Translations under genes and position numbers: made by a program
Shown: positions 60,076 through 64,000 of the stretch, in pieces
Layout: each line of letters starts with the position of its first letter
Position numbering within the stretch: the stretch's first letter is position 1
Source of the DNA: Aneurinibacillus sp. REN35
GTDB lineage: Bacteria; Bacillota; Bacilli; Aneurinibacillales; Aneurinibacillaceae
Length of the DNA: 64,000 nucleotides
Direction: 5' to 3'
NCBI RefSeq assembly: GCF_041379945.2
Contig: NZ_JBFTXJ020000008.1
Coordinates: forward strand, 62,001 to 126,000
The notes under the pieces: model-generated
What the model saw: the letters and a program-made list of their open reading frames with translations, nothing else
The model's database searches: none
Told to the model about the DNA's origin: nothing

Positions 60076-61182
60076 TTATGTTACCTTCTCTTTACCCATA
60101 TTTTTTTCATTCGCACGCTGCCGCAGCCACCACTGTAAAAGGGGCGGAACGAGGAACATGACAAAAAACACCCGAAAGAGCTGATATCCGCTCACCATCG
60201 ATAGATCAGCATGCACCATACTCGCCGTTACACCCATCTCGGCAATTCCGCCCGGTGCAGTGCTTAAAAAAGCTGTCGTCAATGTCATCGGTGTCCACAA
60301 TGTAAGCAAAAATGCGAGCAGAAGGGAAAAAAGAACAAGAATGATACTGCTAAGCACCGTATATATACTTAAAGCCTGCATGTTTGTAATCGACTGCGGC
60401 TTCATCTGTAAGCCGATATGGACTCCAATCGCAAATTGAGACAGCAGAACAAAGGCCGAAGGAAGAGGAGGGGCTTCTCCGCCGATAGCAACCAATACGA
60501 TCGCAGTACTCAGCAGCGGCCCTGTCAAAGCGCCCGCAGGAAGACCAAGGCGCGGTCCTCCCCACATGCCAAGCAGCGCAATACCGGCATAGAGAAAATA
60601 CTGCTCCCATGAAGCGGAGAAGCCGACTGCTCCTGCCGCCGTCCCTCCCCCGTCTCCGCTAGAAACCATCGGCTGCTCAAGACCATGCACCGTAAGAAAC
60701 GGCACCAGAAAAATAACGGCCATGACGCGAACTGTCTGCATAAAGGCTACCATGGTCTCATCGACTGCTTCCGCCTCCTCACTTAGGATAAGCATTTGTG
60801 AGAGTCCGCCGGGTACACTGCCAAAAATCCCTGTCGCAATATCCGCTCCAAGACGCTTGGCAATGATCATGCCGAGCGACAGACTGATCCCGACCGTAAG
60901 CGCCGTTGAGATCAGCATGAATGGAAGCTGCTGGAGGATCTGCAAGGCCGTCTCCCGCGTAAACGAAGCACCCAGCATGTATCCTAAAAGAAGAAGGGCC
61001 GTCTGACGAAATGAATACGGCCATACAAGCGAACGACCGGTTAGCAAGCGCCAGATCGTTACAGATGCTACCGGACCAAGAATCCACGGAAGCGGTACGT
61101 GAAGCAGCAAAAACAGCAAAGCACCCACAATACCTACACCCGCAGTCTCTAACGCAGCCGCATGTTTTTTTATCGTTTCCAT
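60076..61182 (-). CDS. AbrB-family (PF05145-type) membrane protein
   Basis: A 368-residue protein of about 10 hydrophobic helices made of two similar halves, with GSVPGGLSQMLIL and STAPGGIAEMGVTA repeats, one in each half. This is the AbrB/ammonia-monooxygenase-like membrane family, unrelated to the small AbrB regulator. Transport function is suspected. Confidence 0.85.
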   Translation of the reverse strand: METIKKHAAALETAGVGIVGALLFLLLHVPLPWILGPVASVTIWRLLTGRSLVWPYSFRQTALLLLGYMLGASFTRETALQILQQLPFMLISTALTVGISLSLGMIIAKRLGADIATGIFGSVPGGLSQMLILSEEAEAVDETMVAFMQTVRVMAVIFLVPFLTVHGLEQPMVSSGDGGGTAAGAVGFSASWEQYFLYAGIALLGMWGGPRLGLPAGALTGPLLSTAIVLVAIGGEAPPLPSAFVLLSQFAIGVHIGLQMKPQSITNMQALSIYTVLSSIILVLFSLLLAFLLTLWTPMTLTTAFLSTAPGGIAEMGVTASMVHADLSMVSGYQLFRVFFVMFLVPPLLQWWLRQRANEKNMGKEKVT

Positions 61183-61241
61183 TTAGCTTCTCTCCTTTAC
61201 CTCTTCCCTCATCCTACTCCCTTCCTTAATCTGCCGCAAAT

Positions 61242-61271
61242 AAAAAACCCCCGCTCCGGTAAGAAGCGGGG
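61242..61271 (-). terminator. Terminator after sleB-like gene
   Basis: Stem CCCCGCT/AGCGGGG with T run on the minus strand. Confidence 0.85.
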
Positions 61272-61282
61272 ATGATGTTACA

Positions 61283-61933
61283 CTATTTAGCAAAGATGTG
61301 CTTGCCGATCTTTTTAATCTGCTGCCGTGTCCAAATCCATTTGGATGTAGCAATATCGGGGTTGAAGTAATAAAGTGACCGATCAGTCGGATCGACTCCT
61401 CGAAGCGCTTCACGCGCTGCACGATACGCCTGTTTATTCGGCGTCAGGGCATATTGACCGTCAGAGACAGCCGTGAATGCGCCCGGCTGAAAAATCACCT
61501 CTTGCATCGTCTTTGGGAACTCTTCTGATTGCAGACGGTTTAATACTACCGCACCTACAGCAACTTGTCCTTCAAACGATTCACCGCGCGCTTCCCCGTG
61601 GATAACCCGAGCGAGCTTATCTACATCTTCTTTTTTTATCGTCGATTTCTTTATTTTGGCCAGTGTGTTTGGCCCAGCTACTCCATCTACCGCTAGACCA
61701 TGCTCACGCTGAAAAGCCTGTACCGCTTTTTCAGTCAATGTGCCGTAATAGCCGGTTGACGCTACAGAAAGATATCCTTGGGTACCCAATTGAAATTGTA
61801 AATCCCAGACATCGCTGTTTTTCATGCCTTTCTTTAACATTGGTGCCGCTCCTGCATGAGCATACGTCGGTCCTGCTGTAGTTCCTAGCATAAGAGCGGA
61901 CAGGAGCAGCGGTACTACGATTCTCTTCTTCAT
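61283..61933 (-). CDS. sleB: SleB-like cortex-lytic cell wall hydrolase
   Basis: A 216-residue protein with a signal peptide, a PG-binding module (DVWDLQFQLGTQGYLS; GLAVDGVAGPNTL) and a SleB-type hydrolase_2 domain (ARVIHGEARGESFEGQVAVG; AVVLNRLQSEEFP). SleB breaks the spore cortex during germination. The missing ypeB partner is not in the window, so it could also be a general wall hydrolase. Confidence 0.8.
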   Translation of the reverse strand: MKKRIVVPLLLSALMLGTTAGPTYAHAGAAPMLKKGMKNSDVWDLQFQLGTQGYLSVASTGYYGTLTEKAVQAFQREHGLAVDGVAGPNTLAKIKKSTIKKEDVDKLARVIHGEARGESFEGQVAVGAVVLNRLQSEEFPKTMQEVIFQPGAFTAVSDGQYALTPNKQAYRAAREALRGVDPTDRSLYYFNPDIATSKWIWTRQQIKKIGKHIFAK

Positions 61934-62173
61934 CTTGGCGTGACCTCCTCTTTCTCCTTCCCCACATTATAGGGAGAGCCCACTGGGCATTCAATACACA
62001 AAAAGTCGTAACTATATGGAAAAAAGAGAGAGAATATGGAGGTTTCAGCAAGTTTCAAAAGAAAAGAAGCAAAAACGTAGGAAACGATTCCCACAAGCCT
62101 TCCTGTCGATTCGTATATATAGGCTGCATATGAAAAAAGAGAGAGGTGCATCCCCTCCTCTCTTCTGCGGCTT

Positions 62174-63568
62174 TTATTTTATATGATGACGATCCATTGT
62201 AAAGCCAGATAGCGCCTGCTCTTCTTCTTGAAACACACGTTCAAGCTGCGATGCCACACTGCGAATCTCATCCTGTGCATATACTTCCTTACGAAGCGTG
62301 ACAAAATGGGACAGACCATACAGGTTAGCATAGAGCGGAAGACGGCGCGCATTGGCGTTAAGCACTACATACGGCGCAATGCCGCTGAGCCCTGCACCCA
62401 CAAGTTCATTATATAATTGATGGGATTGATCGCGCATGCTCAGTAGAATATCGAAGATCCGCTCTGCTTCTGGTATGTCAGACGCTTCTGCTGCTTCAGA
62501 CGGGATGATCAACCCATAGTAAGTATCCGGTAGCTGCAAAGAAAAATCGAAGGCCCGATGCCGGATGATCTGATGATGGCATCCTTGAGAACATGTAATG
62601 GCAACCGGCTTACCAAAGGCGCGCATCACCGTTGGAAGTTCGCTGAATCGATTCATTTCCGTCATATCACCTAGCACAATATCCCTTGCATGGGTACAGG
62701 AAAGACCAACTGCATCCTCTACTTCAACAAACGGGCCATTGTACACGGGAAGGATATCCACATGGGATGTACGTCGCTTATAAAACTCGGCTGTATAAGA
62801 ACGCAAATACGGAGTCGCTTCTGTATCACGAAGCAGGGACGGCAATACTTCCGCTGTATGTGCTCTAATTTTTGCTGCGGTCTCAACCACTTCTTGGCTA
62901 TAGCCTTCATGGGCGAGCATTTCCGCTATCGCATCCGAGATGGCCCGCGCATTCCCTGTTACGGCTACATTAGACTTCGCAGCAAGCGGCAGCACATTAC
63001 GCGCCTTCTCGTATGCCAGCTTTTCGATATCACCGTCTTTTCTATCTGGATTCCTCTTTTTGATGACATCAACAAACAGCGGAATAAGCTCTTCGTATTT
63101 TTCAAAGCATTCTTCTCCAAAACGAATATAGCGCTCTTTAAGCGTTGGATGGTCATCGAGCTCTTTTGGAATGACAAAGGCCTGCGATTTCTGATTCTGC
63201 ATGTTAAACTCAGTAAACGATAACCATTTTGCAGCTTGGACGGTTTCTAATACCTCAGTAAACCAACGAGAGACACCTTCAATACAGAATTGAGCCACGG
63301 CATGCTCCCTGATACTCGGGTGACCATACCTAGCCTCCCACTCCTTCATGAATCCACCGGAATAGACTGCGGACTGCTTCCACATGGAGATCATATCTAC
63401 ATCCGGCAGCTGCAATGTGTCTTCTTTGATCAAATCATACAAGCTCTCACGGAAGCTATACGGACTCCGACTCACCTTGGCAAAAACAGTGCCTACTACT
63501 TCTGTTGGTATATTTTTAATTGCATATACGTTATCTTCAGTACTGGTTACACAATTCTCCAATCTCAT
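62174..63568 (-). CDS. Two-domain ThyX-like flavoprotein
   Basis: A 464-residue protein with two ThyX-like halves. N-terminal half: RYGHPSIREHAVAQFCIEGV, then FTEFNMQNQ; C-terminal half: HHQIIRHRAFDFSLQLPDTY. Canonical ThyX (about 220-250 residues) has RHRxxSxNExSxRY; here RHR is kept in one half only and the Ser/Arg positions differ in both. It is related to the flavin-dependent thymidylate synthase, but catalysis is uncertain. ATG 63568 has a GGAG site 6 nt upstream; 63589 is the alternative. Confidence 0.7.
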   Translation of the reverse strand: MRLENCVTSTEDNVYAIKNIPTEVVGTVFAKVSRSPYSFRESLYDLIKEDTLQLPDVDMISMWKQSAVYSGGFMKEWEARYGHPSIREHAVAQFCIEGVSRWFTEVLETVQAAKWLSFTEFNMQNQKSQAFVIPKELDDHPTLKERYIRFGEECFEKYEELIPLFVDVIKKRNPDRKDGDIEKLAYEKARNVLPLAAKSNVAVTGNARAISDAIAEMLAHEGYSQEVVETAAKIRAHTAEVLPSLLRDTEATPYLRSYTAEFYKRRTSHVDILPVYNGPFVEVEDAVGLSCTHARDIVLGDMTEMNRFSELPTVMRAFGKPVAITCSQGCHHQIIRHRAFDFSLQLPDTYYGLIIPSEAAEASDIPEAERIFDILLSMRDQSHQLYNELVGAGLSGIAPYVVLNANARRLPLYANLYGLSHFVTLRKEVYAQDEIRSVASQLERVFQEEEQALSGFTMDRHHIK

Positions 63569-63597
63569 TCCCTGCTCCACCCCATTCATCTATTCCG

Positions 63598-64000
63598 CTA
63601 TAAAATCGGCTCACACTGTACGATGGTTATGTTGAGCTCTTTGGAAAGGTCCATTTCGTAATACGGGACAGGCTTGCTTCCATCTTCACGCTTAATGATG
63701 CGCACTACAGGTCGTCCCGGTAGATTCCGATTATAATCAACAACAATGCCGACGGCTCCCGTATTCAGTGTAACTGTTAAGCCAATCGGATAAATAGCAA
63801 CCGTCTTACGGAACGCTTCAACAATCTTCGGCTCAAAATGAGTGCCTGTACCGGCAAAAATAATTTCCATAGCATCATGCGGTAGCATAGCATTACGATA
63901 TACCCGATTGGTTGTCAGCGCATCAAATACATCACACACGGAGAGCAGACGCGCATACTTATGGATTTCGTCACCTTGCAAAGCTCTCGGATAACCTGTC
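63598..64000 (-). CDS. HD-GYP-domain protein, C-terminal part
   Basis: The gene runs off the right edge; 133 codons are seen. GYPRALQGDEIHKYARLLSV followed by CDVFDALTTNRVYR is the end of an HD-GYP phosphodiesterase core (c-di-GMP hydrolysis). The C-terminal 70 residues form a strand-rich tail (IGLTVTLNTGAVGIVVDYNR) seen in a group of such proteins. The HD and GYP start of the domain lie outside the window. Confidence 0.88.
   Translation of the reverse strand, partial: TGYPRALQGDEIHKYARLLSVCDVFDALTTNRVYRNAMLPHDAMEIIFAGTGTHFEPKIVEAFRKTVAIYPIGLTVTLNTGAVGIVVDYNRNLPGRPVVRIIKREDGSKPVPYYEMDLSKELNITIVQCEPIL

Noticed and set aside
59327-60184. 285-codon plus-strand frame opposite DUF3891
   Set aside because: Shadow of the real gene: no ribosome site, Arg/Leu/Ser-rich composition and no domain.
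1-64000. CRISPR arrays, tRNA or rRNA genes
   Set aside because: No regularly spaced repeats of 25-40 bp and no sequence folding as tRNA or matching rRNA were seen on either strand; the element's target is a protein gene and not a tRNA.

Overview
The window reads as a chromosomal segment of a low-to-moderate GC, endospore-forming Firmicute. Sporulation and cortex genes (YunB, SleB, YhcN/YlaJ-type lipoprotein), strong AGGAGG ribosome binding sites, a futalosine-pathway menaquinone gene (mqnE) and the Bacillus-type yum/yuz/yut/yun gene neighbourhood (yumC, yutM/erpA, yuzB, yuzD, yutI, yutG, yutF, yutE, yutD, lipA/yutB, yunA-like, yunB) point to the Bacillales, most likely Paenibacillaceae (Aneurinibacillus/Brevibacillus-like). 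The genus is an inference from gene content.

Region 1 (1-4592) is host chromosome: the end of a YumC-type ferredoxin-NADP reductase, two exported superoxide dismutases (Fe/Mn and Cu/Zn), and an ECF41-type sigma factor next to a carboxymuconolactone-decarboxylase-family gene whose upstream region carries an ECF41-like promoter.

Region 2 (4593-23164) is an integrated mobile element of about 18.5 kb. It is bounded by a perfect 93-bp direct repeat that equals the last 30 codons plus stop of the A-type Fe-S carrier gene (erpA/yutM). A tyrosine integrase lies at the right end. The element restores the 3' end of the target gene and also carries a look-alike of the gene's terminator, with the integrase ribosome binding site inside its 3' arm. 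Cargo: a replication-initiator-like protein, a serine resolvase, several XRE or ribbon-helix-helix regulators, a DUF3102 protein fused to a J-domain, a P-loop ATPase, a Cys_rich_VLP protein, three charged, largely helical proteins, and a phage tail tape-measure gene, DUF2577 baseplate-type gene and terminase-small-subunit-like HTH gene in one long leftward operon. I find no capsid, portal, large terminase, lysin or holin. It is therefore either a phage satellite carrying part of a tail module or a strongly reduced prophage. A ParB-like gene and a second DUF3102 gene inside it are decayed.

Region 3 (23072-64000) is host chromosome again: erpA, mqnE, proB, yuzB, yuzD, mccAB (reverse transsulfuration), nifU-like yutI, a LysR/MFS divergent pair, Nudix, SDR, yutG, yutF, a SAM-I riboswitch with mtnK, a SufR-like regulator, yutE, yutD, a sporulation lipoprotein, lipA, an M23 endopeptidase and L,D-transpeptidase pair, M32 carboxypeptidase, a chemoreceptor, a secreted alpha/beta hydrolase, a carotenoid-desaturase-like flavoprotein, a nitronate-monooxygenase-type enzyme, an acyl-CoA ligase, nupC-pdp nucleoside salvage, yunB, an NlpC/P60 hydrolase preceded by a ydaO-type (c-di-AMP) riboswitch, DUF3891, an AbrB-family membrane protein, sleB, a divergent ThyX-like protein, and the end of an HD-GYP gene running off the right edge.
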